Assembly: GCF_038502225.1 (NCBI RefSeq)
Contig: NC_091369.1
Span: forward strand, 12,378,502 to 12,442,501
Direction: 5' to 3'
Length of the DNA: 64,000 bases
DNA from: Cherax quadricarinatus
Taxonomy: Eukaryota > Arthropoda > Malacostraca > Decapoda > Parastacidae
The notes under the pieces were generated by a model. The model saw only the letters and a list, made by a program, of their open reading frames with translations. It was not told the DNA's origin and ran no database searches. A program made the translations under genes and the position numbers. This document shows positions 11,220-21,609 of the stretch, piece after piece (the first letter of the stretch is position 1; each line of letters opens with the position of its first letter).

Positions 11220-11760
11220 TCATGTCTGAGGGCAATGTGTGATGTAAATATTATGCAGAGAATTCATATTTTGGAAGTTAGAGGGAGGTGGTTAGAACAG
11301 TTAAAGAGAATGGAACAAAACAGGATGACTTGGAGGGTGTATAAATCTGTAATGGAGGGAAGGCAGGGTAGGGGTCGTCCAAAGAAAGACTGGAGTAGGT
11401 AAAGGAGGTTTTGCATGCAAGAGGCTTAGATATGCAACAAGAGTGTGTGAGCGAGATAGATAGGGGTGATTGGAGGCAAGTGGTTTTTATGATTTGGCAT
11501 GCTGTTGGAGTGTGAGCAAGGTAACAGTTATGAAGGAATTCAGGGAAAACGGAGAGTCGGATTTGAATCCTGGAGGTGGGAAGTACAGTGCCTGCACTCT
11601 GAAGGAGCGAGGATATTACATTTTCGATAGTTATCTGAACTGTAGTATTTGCGCGCCTCTGACAAGACAGTGATGAAGTGAGTGATAGTGAAAGTGCTTC
11701 TTCTTTTTTTTGGGTCATTCTACCTAGGTGGGAGACGACTGGTGTTAAAAGTTATTACTA
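11217..11760 (+). mobile_element. RTE-like LINE, C-terminal RT piece and 3' end
   Basis: The open frame at 11217-11402 reads MSCLRAMCDVNIMQRIHILE and then WRVYKSVMEGRQGRGRPKKD. I recognise this as the region after the LLYGCEAW motif in a decapod LINE, including the basic GRGRP segment. It goes on through a non-coding 3' region with GGGAAGTACAGTGCCTGCAC, then CATTCTACCTAGGTGGGAGAC. It ends in a run of ATT repeats that looks like the element's simple-repeat tail. The catalytic part of the RT is absent. Confidence 0.75.
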
Positions 11761-11828
11761 TTATTAGTAATATTATTATTATTGTTGTTATTATTGTTGG
11801 TGATGGTGTCATAATCATTACTGTTATT

Positions 11829-11922
<94 letters not shown>
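11757..11922. repeat. (ATT)n then (TA)n microsatellite at a LINE tail
   Basis: An irregular ATT/GTT tract (11757-11833) passes into a pure TA tract (11834-11922), directly downstream of the RTE-like LINE 3' end. DNA from 11923 to 12320 is AT-rich and shows nothing recognisable. Confidence 0.9.
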
Positions 11923-11924
<2 letters not shown>

Positions 11925-12326
11925 AAAATTGTTGCATATTTCTTTTCCATTTTAATGTCACAATTTTTAGCTTATAAAATATATGACTTTTTTAATTTAA
12001 AAATTTTATTTTCTAAATTTTAATTATTTCCTCTTGAAACAAAATAGAAAAAAAATTAATTTGCATATCATTAGTGAGGAACAATAGCGTAGCAGAGAAT
12101 TAAGTCACTGTACTTCATTACCGCCGCTGATACAAGACTAATGACGCAACTAATTACCCACGAAGTTTACCTTCAAAAAAGAAAAAAAAAAGGCTGCCAT
12201 TGTGGGGATAAAATAGTTTATTTTAATTTATAAAAGTTAGTGGGAAAAAATTTTGAAAAAGTTATTGAAAAAAAGATGGATATTAATTGAATGTCAGTTT
12301 TGGAGGCATGACCTGGGACTGCTTCC

Positions 12327-12545
12327 CCCCTCCCCCTACCCCCTCCCCGTCCATCAAAAAAGGGGAAAGGGGTGCCTTGATGCTACTGGAGGGGGAGCGA
12401 ACCTTCCCCCTCCCCGTCCATCAAAAAAGGGGAAAGGGGTGCCTTGATGCTACTGGAGGGGGAGCGAACCTTCCCCCTCCCCGTCCATCAAAAGGAGGGG
12501 AACGTTCTTTGATACCACTGAAGGGGGAAGCAACCCTCCCCTTCC
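12327..12545. repeat. Minisatellite, about 66-bp unit, three copies
   Basis: Three to four copies containing CCCTCCCCGTCCATCAAAA and GGGGTGCCTTGATGCTACTG. Sequence is near identical between the first two and diverges in the last. Confidence 0.9.
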
Positions 12546-12723
12546 CCCCTTTCATCAATTCAACCCTCATTAAATCCCATTTTTTTCAAGGCGTGGCATG
12601 ACCCGTACGAGTGTAGCGCTTCCCCATGAATATAACTCTGTCAAGCTTGTGTCTACCATGAAGAATAATGTTAAGAAAGAAGTAAATAATAAAATTGAAC
12701 GTCACTGAGATACAGTTAAAAGG

Positions 12724-15685
12724 CTGAGATCTTTAACTGAGGAGATCTATAACTGAGGAGATCTATAACTGAGGAGATCTGTAATTGAGATCTATAACTG
12801 AGGAGATCTATAACTAGGAGATCTATAACTGAGGAGATCTGTAACTGAGGAGATCTATAACTAGGAGATCTATAACTAGGAGATCTATAACTAGGAGATC
12901 TGTAACTGAGGAGATCTATAACTGAAGAGATCTATAACTAGGAGATCTATAACTGAGGAGATCTGTAACTGAGGAGATCTATAACTAGGAGATCTATAAC
13001 TGAGGAGATCTTTAACTGAGGAGATCTATAACTGAGGAGATCTATAACTGAGGAGATCTATAACTGAGGAGATCTGTAACTGAGGAGATCTGTAACTGAG
13101 GAGATCTATAACTGAGGAGATCTATAACTGAGGAGATCTATAACTAGGAGATCTATAACTAGGAGATCTGTAACTGAGGAGATCTGTAACTGAGGAGATC
13201 TGTAACTGAGGAGATCTATAACTGAGGAGATCTATAACTGAGGAGATCTATAACTAGGAAATCTATAACTAGGAGATCTGTAACTGAGGAGATCTGTAAC
13301 TGAGGAGATCTATAACTGAGGAGATCTATAACTAGGAGATCTGTAACTAAAGAGATCTGTAACTGAGGGGATCTGTAACTGAGGAGATCTATAACTGAGG
13401 AGATCTGTAACTGAGGAGATCTATAACTAGGAGATCTATAACTAGGAGATCTGTAACTGAGGAGATCTGTAACTGAGGAGATCTGTAACTGAGGAGATCT
13501 ATAACTGAGGAGATCTATAACTGAGGAGATCTATAACTAGGAGATCTGTAACTGAGGAGATCTGTAACTGAGGAGATCTATAACTGAGGAGATCTATAAC
13601 TGAGGAGATCTATAACTGAGGAGATCTATAACTAGGAGATCTGTAACTGAGGAGATCTATAACTGAGGAGATCTATAACTAGGAGATCTGTAACTGAGGA
13701 GATCTATAACTGAGGAGATCTATAACTAGGAGATCTGTAACTGAGGAGATCTATAACTAAGATCTATAACTAGGAGATCTGTAACTGAGGAGATCTATAA
13801 CTGAGAAGATCTATAACTAGGAGATCTGTAACTGAGGAGATCTATAACTGAGGAGATCTATAACTGAGGAAATCTATAACTGAGGAGATCTATAACTAGG
13901 AGATCTATAACTGAGGAGACCTATAACTGAGGAGATCTATAACTAGGAGATCTGTAACTGAGGAGATCTATAACTGAGGAGATCTATAACTAGGAGATCT
14001 ATAACTGAGGAGATCTGTAACTGAGGAGATCTATAACTAGGAGATCTATAACTGAGGAGATCTTTAACTGAGGAGATCTATAACTGAGGAGATCTATAAC
14101 TGAGGAGATCTATAACTAGGAGATCTATAACTAGGAGATCTGTAACTAAAGAGATCTGTAACTGAGGAGATCTGTAACTGAGGAGATCTATAACTGAGGA
14201 GATCTATAACTAGGAGATCTATAACTAGGAGATCTGTAACTAAAGAGATCTGTAACTGAGGAGATCTGTAACTGAGGAGATCTATAACTGAGGAGATCTA
14301 TAACTGAGGAGATCTATAACTAGATCTATAACTAGGAGATCTGTAACTGAGGAGATCTGTAACTGAGGAGATCTATAACTGAGGAGATCTATAACTAGGA
14401 GATCTGTAACTGAAGAGATCTGTAACTGAGGGGATCTGTAACTGAGGAGATCTATAACTGAGGAGATCTGTAACTGAGGAGATCTATAACTAGGAGATCT
14501 ATAACTAGGAGATCTGTAAGTGAGGAGATCTGTAACTGAGGAGATCTGTAACTGAGGAGATCTATAACTGAGGAGATCTATAACTGAGGAGATCTATAAC
14601 TAGGAGATCTGTAACTGAGGAGATCTGTAACTGAGGAGATCTATAACTGAGGAGACCTATAACTGAGGAGATCTATAACTAGGAGATCTGTAACTGAGGA
14701 GATCTATAACTGAGGAGATCTATAACTAGGAGATCTGTAACTGAGGAGATCTATAACTGAGGAGATCTATGACTAGGAGATCTGTAACTGAGGAGATCTA
14801 TAACTGAGGAGATCTATAACTAGGAGATCTGTAACTGAGGAGATCTATAACTGAGATCTATAACTAGGAGATCTGTAACTGAGGAGATCTATAACTGAGA
14901 AGATCTATAACTAGGAGATCTGTAACTGAGGAGATCTATAACTGAGGAGATCTATAACTGAGGAGATCTATAACTGAGGAGATCTATAACTAGGAGATCT
15001 ATAACTGAGGAGACCTATAACTGAGGAGATCTATAACTAGGAGATCTGTAACTGAGGAGATCTATAACTGAGGAGATCTATAACTAGGAGATCTGTAACT
15101 GAGGAGATCTATAACTGAGGAGATCTATAACTGAGATCTATAACTAGGAGATCTGTAACTGGGTAGATCTATAACTGAGAAGATCTATAACTAGGAGATC
15201 TGTAACTGAGGAGATCTATAACTGAGGAGATCTATAACTGAGGAGATCTATAACTGAGGAGATCTATAACTAGGAGATCTATAACTGAGGAGATCTATAA
15301 CTGAGGAGATCTATAACTAGGAGATCTGTAACTGAGGAGATCTATAACTGAGGAGATCTATAACTAGGAGATCTATAACTGAGGAGATCTATAACTGAGA
15401 TCTATAACTAGGAGATCTATAACTGAGGAGATCTATAACTGAGGAGATCTATAACTAGGAGATCTGTAACTGAGGAGATCTATAACTGAGATCTATAACT
15501 AGGAGATCTATAACTGAGGAGATCTATAACTGAGGAGATCTATAACTAGGAGATCTGTAACTGAGGAGATCTATAACTAGGAGATCTATAACTGAGGAGA
15601 TCTATAACTACGAGATCTGTAACTGAGGAGATCTATAACTGAGGAGATCTATAACTGAGGAAATATTTAACTGAGGAAACATTAA
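12724..15685. repeat. Satellite-like array, 15/16-bp AGATCT unit, 3 kb
   Basis: About 190 copies of GAGGAGATCTATAACT (16 bp) and AGGAGATCTATAACT (15 bp), with a GTAACT variant. Nearly every unit has the palindrome AGATCT. Blocks of several units repeat as larger blocks (compare 13380-13560 with 14450-14640), so the array grew by large duplications. There are no long open frames, since 16 is not a multiple of 3 and TAA stops recur. Confidence 0.97.
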
Positions 15686-15779
15686 CCTGGATAAGACAAT
15701 TTACTGAGCAACATGCAATGTGAACAGACAGTCATACCTCTGATATACCTTTAATAAGTTTCGAGAGTTTTTCTACTTC

Positions 15780-15825
15780 CTCTGATGCTTGCCTGGTCAA
15801 TCAGGCTGTTGCTGCTGGCGACGCG
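15780..15825 (-). mobile_element. Short 3' fragment of the CR1/Jockey-like LINE
   Basis: On the minus strand the sequence reads CCAGCAGCAACAGCCTGATT and then GACCAGGC. It matches the coding phrase SSNSLVDQA near the 3' ends of the LINE copies at 34545-35412 and 39368-40798. Only about 45 bp can be matched. Confidence 0.6.
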
Positions 15826-15849
15826 TTATGGTAGAAGTAGTAGTATGCA

Positions 15850-16000
15850 ATACAGACACCTGCAGTACCTGGGTATCTTTACGAAGACGGTTCACCGACC
15901 AGTGGCTTTGTTAATCCAATACAAAGGTGAGATCGAGCGTCGGGATCCTGACGTTTCCCAGATTGATCTCATAGAGTTGCCTCATCTTCCTTTTCTGACT
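15850..16000 (-). mobile_element. Degenerate single arm of a ribozyme-type palindromic element
   Basis: GGGTATCTTTACGAAGACGG and CCAGTGGCTTTGTTAATCCA line up with the arm at 37616-37672. The hammerhead-like core, expected on the minus strand at 15879-15918, has lost CTGATGA (it reads TTAACAA), so it cannot be active. Confidence 0.55.
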
Positions 16001-16281
16001 AACAGAAGGTGTAGAAACTGGAGACAGTAGAAGACAAGGCAATCAGTCCCTGAGTCAAGATGGTGTTTACCATCGTAGTCTTGATGAATCTGAAGCACAG
16101 GCAGGAAGATGGTCACTTATATATGAATCAGATTAGGTGCAGCAGTTGAAGACATCATCAACATGGGCGGGGACCAACTAGTGGAAGTAGGTCACACTCA
16201 AGCGTGAACAGAGACTGATGTTGTAGAATCCAGGCTTAGGCTTGGTTACAAGTACTTCTATTAGTTTGGCAGACAGACAGA

Positions 16282-16440
16282 TGATGATCAAACTAAATGC
16301 AAAGTATGTGGCGAGCACTATGGTCACTGTCTCGAACACTATGTGCTTAATTGTCCACTTATTGACGAATATAGAGATAGACAGCATAATAACCTATATT
16401 ATATGTCAAAGTATCTTCTTAATGAAAACAATAGACCAAA
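16282..16440 (+). pseudogene. LINE ORF C-terminus with Cys/His motif (YGHCLEHYVLNCP)
   Basis: In one frame the sequence reads TKCKVCGEHYGHCLEHYVLN and then CPLIDEYRDRQHNN, with a CxxC...HxxxH...C arrangement. It ends at a stop after YLLNENNRPKI. Related copies lie at 31395-31440 plus 31880-32088 and at 52492-52690. This tail is known at the end of some arthropod Jockey-type ORF2 proteins. The reverse transcriptase is missing, so this is a 5'-truncated relic. Confidence 0.65.
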
Positions 16441-16486
16441 AATATAAAGCAAATATCCTAAATTTGCTTAAAATAAATAAGGCAAA

Positions 16487-16492
<6 letters not shown>

Positions 16493-16538
<46 letters not shown>

Positions 16539-16540
16539 CA
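16493..16540. repeat. (ATT)n microsatellite
   Basis: Sixteen uninterrupted ATT units just downstream of the LINE C-terminal relic, in the position of a LINE tail. Confidence 0.97.
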
Positions 16541-16624
16541 ACACCAAACGCTAAACCAAGACAAACTGTAGATATAAGTTGAAGACACGAATGAGCCATA
16601 AAGATGTAAGAAAGTAGATCTTTA

Positions 16625-16685
16625 GTGGTCGGGTAGTTGACAAGTGGAATGACTTGGCTGAGACAAACTCAATACTCACCTTCAA
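16625..16685 (+). pseudogene. Fragment of a LINE C-terminus (VVDKWNDLAE)
   Basis: GTAGTTGACAAGTGGAATGA encodes VVDKWND and continues LAETNSILTFK. This is a typical extreme C-terminus of another LINE ORF. It runs directly into the simple-repeat tail of the SINE at 16685. Confidence 0.55.
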
Positions 16686-16990
16686 GATAAGATAAGATAA
16701 GATAAGATTTCGTTCGGATTTTTAACCCTGGAGGGTTAGCCACCCAGGATAACCCAAGAAAGTCAGTGCGTCATCGAGGACTGTCTAACTTATTGCCATT
16801 GTGGTCCTTAATCTTGTCCCCCAGGATGCGACCCACACCAGTCGACTAACACCCAGGTACCTATTTGCTGCTAGGTGAACAGGACAACAGGTGTAAGGAA
16901 ACGTGTCGAAATGTTTCCACCCGCCGGGAATCGAACCCAGGCCCTCCGTGTGTGAAGCAGGAGCTTTAGCCACCAGGCCACCGGGCCACC
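16685..16990 (-). mobile_element. tRNA-derived SINE, nearly complete, minus strand
   Basis: Read on the minus strand from 16990, the tRNA-like head has GGCCTGGTGGCTAAAGC (A-box region) and GGGTTCGATTCCCGGCGGG (B box). The body contains CAGCAAATAGGTACCTGGGT and GGGTTATCCTGGGTGGCTAA. It ends in a tail of four or five TTATC units near 16690. I recognise this as an abundant decapod SINE. A decayed partner without the head lies at 38115-38225. Confidence 0.85.
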
Positions 16991-17065
16991 TAAATATATA
17001 TAACAAGCCTAAGAGGACAGAAATCAGTGATGACCATCGAAGTTTTGTTCTGGGAGGCGGAGTCA

Positions 17066-17127
17066 GGAGCTGAATCCCAATCATTCCAACATATCTTGGT
17101 GAGTAAACACACACACACACACACACA
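17066..17127 (+). mobile_element. 3' end of a LINE family ending in (CA)n
   Basis: GGCGGAGTCAGGAGCTGAAT then TTGGTGAGTAAACACACACA is the plus-strand version of the conserved 3' end seen on the minus strand at 23386-23455, 35868, 59890 and 60376. The CA tract is its tail. Confidence 0.7.
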
Positions 17128-17224
17128 GGCCTGGTACATGCCTTATATATAGACAGAATAAGGAAGATAGAGAATAATAATTCGACTAGTAACATTGATT
17201 ATAAACATAATCGTAATTTTTAAA

Positions 17225-17345
17225 TGTGTGGAAGGGTAAGCCAGCGGAAGGCCTCGGTCAGATGACCGAAGGCTCCAGCTATGGGTCATCATATGACTAA
17301 GACTCGCGTCAGGAAACAGTGATCCTGTTTCCTGACAAACCTTAC
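17225..17345. repeat. Hairpin-rich short repeat
   Basis: It contains CGGTCAGATGACCG, a partial palindrome GGTCATCATATGAC, and a perfect hairpin: GTCAGGAAACAG at 17308-17319, loop TGATC, CTGTTTCCTGAC at 17325-17336. It is followed by three CCTAA units. This looks like a small foldback repeat of unknown class. Confidence 0.6.
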
Positions 17346-17667
17346 CTAACCTAACCTAAGAGGGAGAATAAAGAATGGAGATCAAGAGAACGACATAAAA
17401 TGAGAATAAAACAGATTGACCATTCAAAGAGAAGAAGAAAGAAAATAACAGAAGACATCGAGAATAGAAGGGAAACAAGAACGACCATACTTAATGAATT
17501 GCATTTTGCGAGGCTTCGAGTCAGGAGCGCCACTCTGGAGCCTTCCTACCTTTCATATGCTAATGCAGAGTCATTTGCCATTGTCTTACCCAGATTGTGG
17601 TCCCAGGGCCGCCCTGACGAAGCTAATGGACCCCCGGGAGGTGTCTGGGGGGGCCACCAGTTGACCA
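17346..17667. other. Unique DNA with an unrecognised open frame
   Basis: An open frame from 17400 (MRIKQIDHSKRRRKKITEDI...) runs into the TGG repeat. The roughly 90 residues before the repeat match nothing I know. It is probably chance coding potential. Confidence 0.4.
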
Positions 17668-18225
17668 TGGTGGTGGTGGTGGTGATAGTGATGGTGGTGT
17701 TGATGGTGGTGGTGGTGGTGGTGATAGTGATGGTGGTGTTGATGGTGGTGGTGGTGGTGGTGATAGTGATGGTGGTGTTGATGGTGGTGGTGGTGGTGAT
17801 AGTGATGGTGGTGGTGGTGACAGTGATGGTGGTGTTGATGGTGGTGGTGGTGGTGGTGGTGGTGGTGGTGGTGGTGGTGGTTGTGGTGGTGGTGGTGGTG
17901 GTGGTGGTGGTTGTGGTGGTGGTGGTGGTGGACATGGTGGTGGTGGTGGTGATGGTGGTGTTGATGGTGGTGGTGGTGGTGATAGTGGTGGTGCCGGTGG
18001 TGTTGCTGGTGGTGGTGTTGATGGTGGTGGTGGTGGTGGTGGTGGTGGTGGTGGTGGTGGTGGTGGTGGTGGTGGTGGTGATGGTGGTGGTGGTGGTGAT
18101 GATGGTGGTGATGGTGATGGTGGTGGCGGTGCTACGTAGTGGTGATGGTGGTGGCGGTGCTACGTAGTGGTGATGGTGATGGTGGTGGCGGTGCTACGTA
18201 GTGGTGATGGTGGTGGTGATAATGG
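17668..18225. repeat. (TGG)n-rich array
   Basis: A GGT/GTG trinucleotide tract with GATAGTGAT interruptions. Near 18125-18215 three copies of a roughly 33-bp unit contain GGCGGTGCTACGTAGTGGTG. The plus strand is strongly G-rich. The poly-Val and poly-Thr open frames are repeat artefacts. Confidence 0.95.
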
Positions 18226-18295
18226 TGTTAAGTAGCTTTCAGTCGTTGTAGTGGTGGTAGATGTTACACTGATCACCTGTACGATATCTGTACCT

Positions 18296-19090
18296 GTAGG
18301 TTATTCCAGTGTACCACTGTGTACTACACTGTACCACTGTGTACTGCAGTGTACATCTGTGAACTACATTGTACTCCCATGTACTTCAGTGTACCACCAT
18401 GTACTAAAGTGTACCTCTGTGCACTACAGTGCACCACTAGGTACTACAGTGTACCACCATGTACTACAGTGTAACACTGGGTACTTCAGTGTACCACCAT
18501 GTACTACGGCGTACCTCTGCGTACTACAGTGTGCCACCATGTACTACAGTGTGCCACTGTGTACTACAGTGCACCACTGTGTACTACAGTGTGCCACTGT
18601 GTACTACAGTGTACCACTGTGTACTACAGTGTACCACTATGTACTACAGTGTATCTGTGTACTACAGTGTACCACCATTTACTACAGTGTACCAACATGT
18701 ACTACAGTGTACCACTGTGTACTACAGTATACCACCATGTACTATAGAGTATGTACTACATTGTACCACCATGTAATACAGGATATGTACTACAGTGTAC
18801 CACTATGTACTACAGTGTACCACTGTGTACTACAGTGTACCGCCATATACTACATTATACCACTGTGTACTACAGTGTACCACCACGTATTACAGTGTAC
18901 CCCCGTGTACCACAGTGTACCACCATTTACTACAGTGTACCACCATGTACTACAGTGTACCACTGGGTACTTCAGTGTACCACCATGTACTACAGTGTAC
19001 CACCATGTACTACTGTGTATCACCATGTACTACAGTGTACCACCAAATACTCCAATGTACTCCCATGAACTCCAGTGTACTCCTATGTGT
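18296..19090. repeat. Minisatellite, 20-bp unit with GTAC palindromes
   Basis: About 39 copies of a 20-bp unit, GTGTACCACCATGTACTACA, with CCACTGTG and CCACCATG variants alternating. Each unit carries GTAC twice, at near 10-bp spacing, so the array is close to a 10-bp helical repeat of GTAC sites. The four overlapping open frames are artefacts. Confidence 0.95.
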
Positions 19091-19127
19091 GTAAGTCCCT
19101 CTGAGACTCCTCCTTACCATTGCTACC

Positions 19128-19175
19128 TGGAGTCTACCTGGAGGGTGTTCCGGGGGTCAACGCTCCCTTGTTGTT
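19128..19175 (-). mobile_element. 3' end of the CR1/Jockey-like LINE
   Basis: On the minus strand, GAGCGTTGACCCCCGGAACA and then CCTCCAGGTAGACTCCAGGT equal the 3' end of the LINE at 34545-35412. The tail consists of repeated CTCCAGGTA. Only the extreme 3' end is present. Confidence 0.75.
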
Positions 19176-19262
19176 CAACTCTGAGACTAGGACGTTGTTG
19201 CTGCCATGTACTAACCTGGTACGAGGAGTGTTGACCACCTCTCATACGATATTATTATCACC

Positions 19263-19440
19263 ATGGAGGGGAGGGGAGGGGAGGGGAGGGGAGGGGAAGG
19301 GAGGGGAGGGGGAGGAATGGTAATGGGAGGGGAGGAGAAGGAAAGCATGGGAGGGAATGTAGAAGACATGGTAGGGAGGGGAGGAGTGTAGTGACGATAG
19401 GAGTGGGGAAATGAGAGAGGGAAGGGAGTACAGGATGGAG

Positions 19441-19493
<53 letters not shown>

Positions 19494-19640
19494 AAGGAAT
19501 GGAGGAATGAGGGAAGGAAAGACGGGAGGGTAGGAGAGAGAGAGAGGAAAGAGGAGGTAGGAGGGGAAAGTAAGAGGGAGGGAGGGGGGTTAAGAGGGAG
19601 AGAGGGAGGGTGGGAGGGAGAGGGAGTTAACGAGCCACTA
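19263..19640. repeat. GGGGA and GA simple-sequence block
   Basis: GGGGA units at 19263-19312, a GA tract at 19445-19491, and irregular purine-rich sequence to about 19630. All of it is asymmetric, with purines on the plus strand. Confidence 0.9.
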
Positions 19641-19726
19641 TTAAATCAGTAAACACAGGTGAAGATAATTAAGGAAGGTAATTAATAACAAATTGTGAAT
19701 AAACTGGTAAAGTTGAATAGTTATTA

Positions 19727-20035
19727 AGAAGTGAATTACGAGGAGTAATTAGCAACTGAGAAGTGCATAACTAGGAGTAATTAGCAACTGAGAAGTGCAT
19801 AACTAGGAATAATTAGCAACTGAGAAGTGCATAACTAGGAGTAATTAGCAACTAAGAAGTGCATAACTAGGAGTAATTAGCAACTGAGAAGTGCATGACT
19901 AGGAGTAATTAGCAACTGAGAAGTGCATAACTAGGAGTAATTAGCAACTGAGAAGTGCATAACTAGGAGTAATTACCAACTGAGAAGTGCATAACTAGGA
20001 GTAATTAGCAACTGAAACTGAGAAGCGCATTACGA
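19727..20035. repeat. Minisatellite, 32-bp unit, subfamily A
   Basis: Nine copies with GTAATTAGCAACTGAGAAGT plus GCATAACTAGGA. It shares the GGAGTAATTAGCAACTGAGA half with the following array but differs in the other half. A transitional unit with a duplicated AACTGA sits at 20008-20035. Confidence 0.95.
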
Positions 20036-21552
20036 GAAGTAATTAGCAACTGAGACGCACACTGTGAGGAGTAATTAGCAACTGAGACGCACACTGTGAG
20101 GAGTAATTAGCAACTGAGACGCACACTGTGAGGAGTAATTAGCAACTGAGACGCACACTGTGAGGAGTAATTAGCGACTGAGACGCACACTGTGAGGAGT
20201 AATTAGCAACTGAGACGCACACTGTGAGGAGTAATTAGCAACTGAGACGCACACTGTGAGGAGTAATTAGCAACTGAGACGCACACTGTGAGGAGTAATT
20301 AGCAACTGACACGCACACTGTGAGGAGTAATTAGCAACTGAGACGCACACTGTGAGGAGTAATTAGCAACTGAGACGCACACTGTGAGGAGTAATTAGCA
20401 ACTGAGACGCACACTGTGAGGAGTAATTAGCAACTGAGACTCACACTGTGAGGAGTAATTAGCAACTGAGACGCACACTGTGAGGAGTAATTAGCAACTG
20501 AGACGCACACTGTGAGGAGTAATTAGCAACTGAGACGCACACTGTGAGGAGTAATTAGCAACTGAGACGCACACTGTGAGGAGTAATTAGCAACTGAGAC
20601 GCACACTGTGAGGAGTAATTAGCAACTGAGACGCACACTGTGAGGAGTAATTAGCAACTGAGACGCACACTGTGAGGAGTAATTAGCAACTGAGACGCAC
20701 ACTGTGAGGAGTAATTAGCAACTGAGACGCACACTGTGAGGAGTAATTAGCAACTGAGACGCACACTGTGAGGAGTAATTAGCAACTGAGACGCACACTG
20801 TGAGGAGTAATTAGCAACTGAGACGCACACTGTGAGGAGTAATTAGCAACTGAGATGCACACTGTGAGGAGTAATTAGCAACTGAGACGCACACTGAGGA
20901 GTAATTAGCAACTGAGACGCACACTGTGAGGAGTAATTAGCAACTGAGACGCACACTGTGAGGAGTAATTAGCAACTGAGACGCACACTGTGAGGAGTAA
21001 TTAGCAACTGACACGCACACTGTGAGGAGTAATTAGCAACTGAGACGCACACTGTGAGGAGTAATTAGCAACTGAGACGCACACTGTGAGGAGTAATTAG
21101 CAACTGAGACGCACACTGTGAGGAGTAATTAGCAACTGAGACGCACACTGTGAGGAGTAATTAGCAACTGAGACGCACACTGTGAGGAGTAATTAGCAAC
21201 TGAGACGCACACTGTGAGGAGTAATTAGCAACTGAGACGCACACTGTGAGGAGTAATTAGCAACTGAGACGCACACTGTGAGGAGTAATTAGCAACTGAG
21301 ACGCACACTGTGAGGAGTAATTAGCAACTGAGACGCACACTGTGAGGAGTAATTAGCAACTGATACGCACACTGTGAGGAGTAATTAGCAACTGAGACGC
21401 ACACTGTGAGGAGTAATTAGCAACTGAGACGCACACTGTGAGGAGTAATTAGCAACTGAGACGCACACTGTGAGGAGTAATTAGCAACTGAGACGCACAC
21501 TGTGAGGAGTAATTAGCAACTGAGACGCACACTGTGAGGAGTAATTAGCAAT
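20036..21552. repeat. Minisatellite, 32-bp unit, subfamily B, very homogeneous
   Basis: About 47 copies of a 32-bp unit with GGAGTAATTAGCAACTGAGA and CGCACACTGTGA. Only a handful of single-base variants occur in 1.5 kb. The change from subfamily A is abrupt, showing that one variant was amplified as a block. Confidence 0.97.
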
Positions 21553-21609
21553 TACTTTGCTCTAACACAAAGACTAAACACCTGTCCATCTACCTCTCCT
21601 CAGATTCCG

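Noticed and set aside
15879..15918. Ninth hammerhead-like motif
   Set aside because: Arm similarity is clear, but CTGATGA is lost and the GAAAC segment is changed. It is a dead relic.
17340..17360. CCTAA units that could be telomeric TTAGG
   Set aside because: Only about three units (TACCTAACCTAACCTAAG), next to a short hairpin repeat. Too short for telomeric DNA.
20036..21552. CRISPR-like direct repeats of 32 bp (also 62163-64000)
   Set aside because: The units are contiguous with no unique spacers, and the genome is clearly eukaryotic. They are minisatellites.
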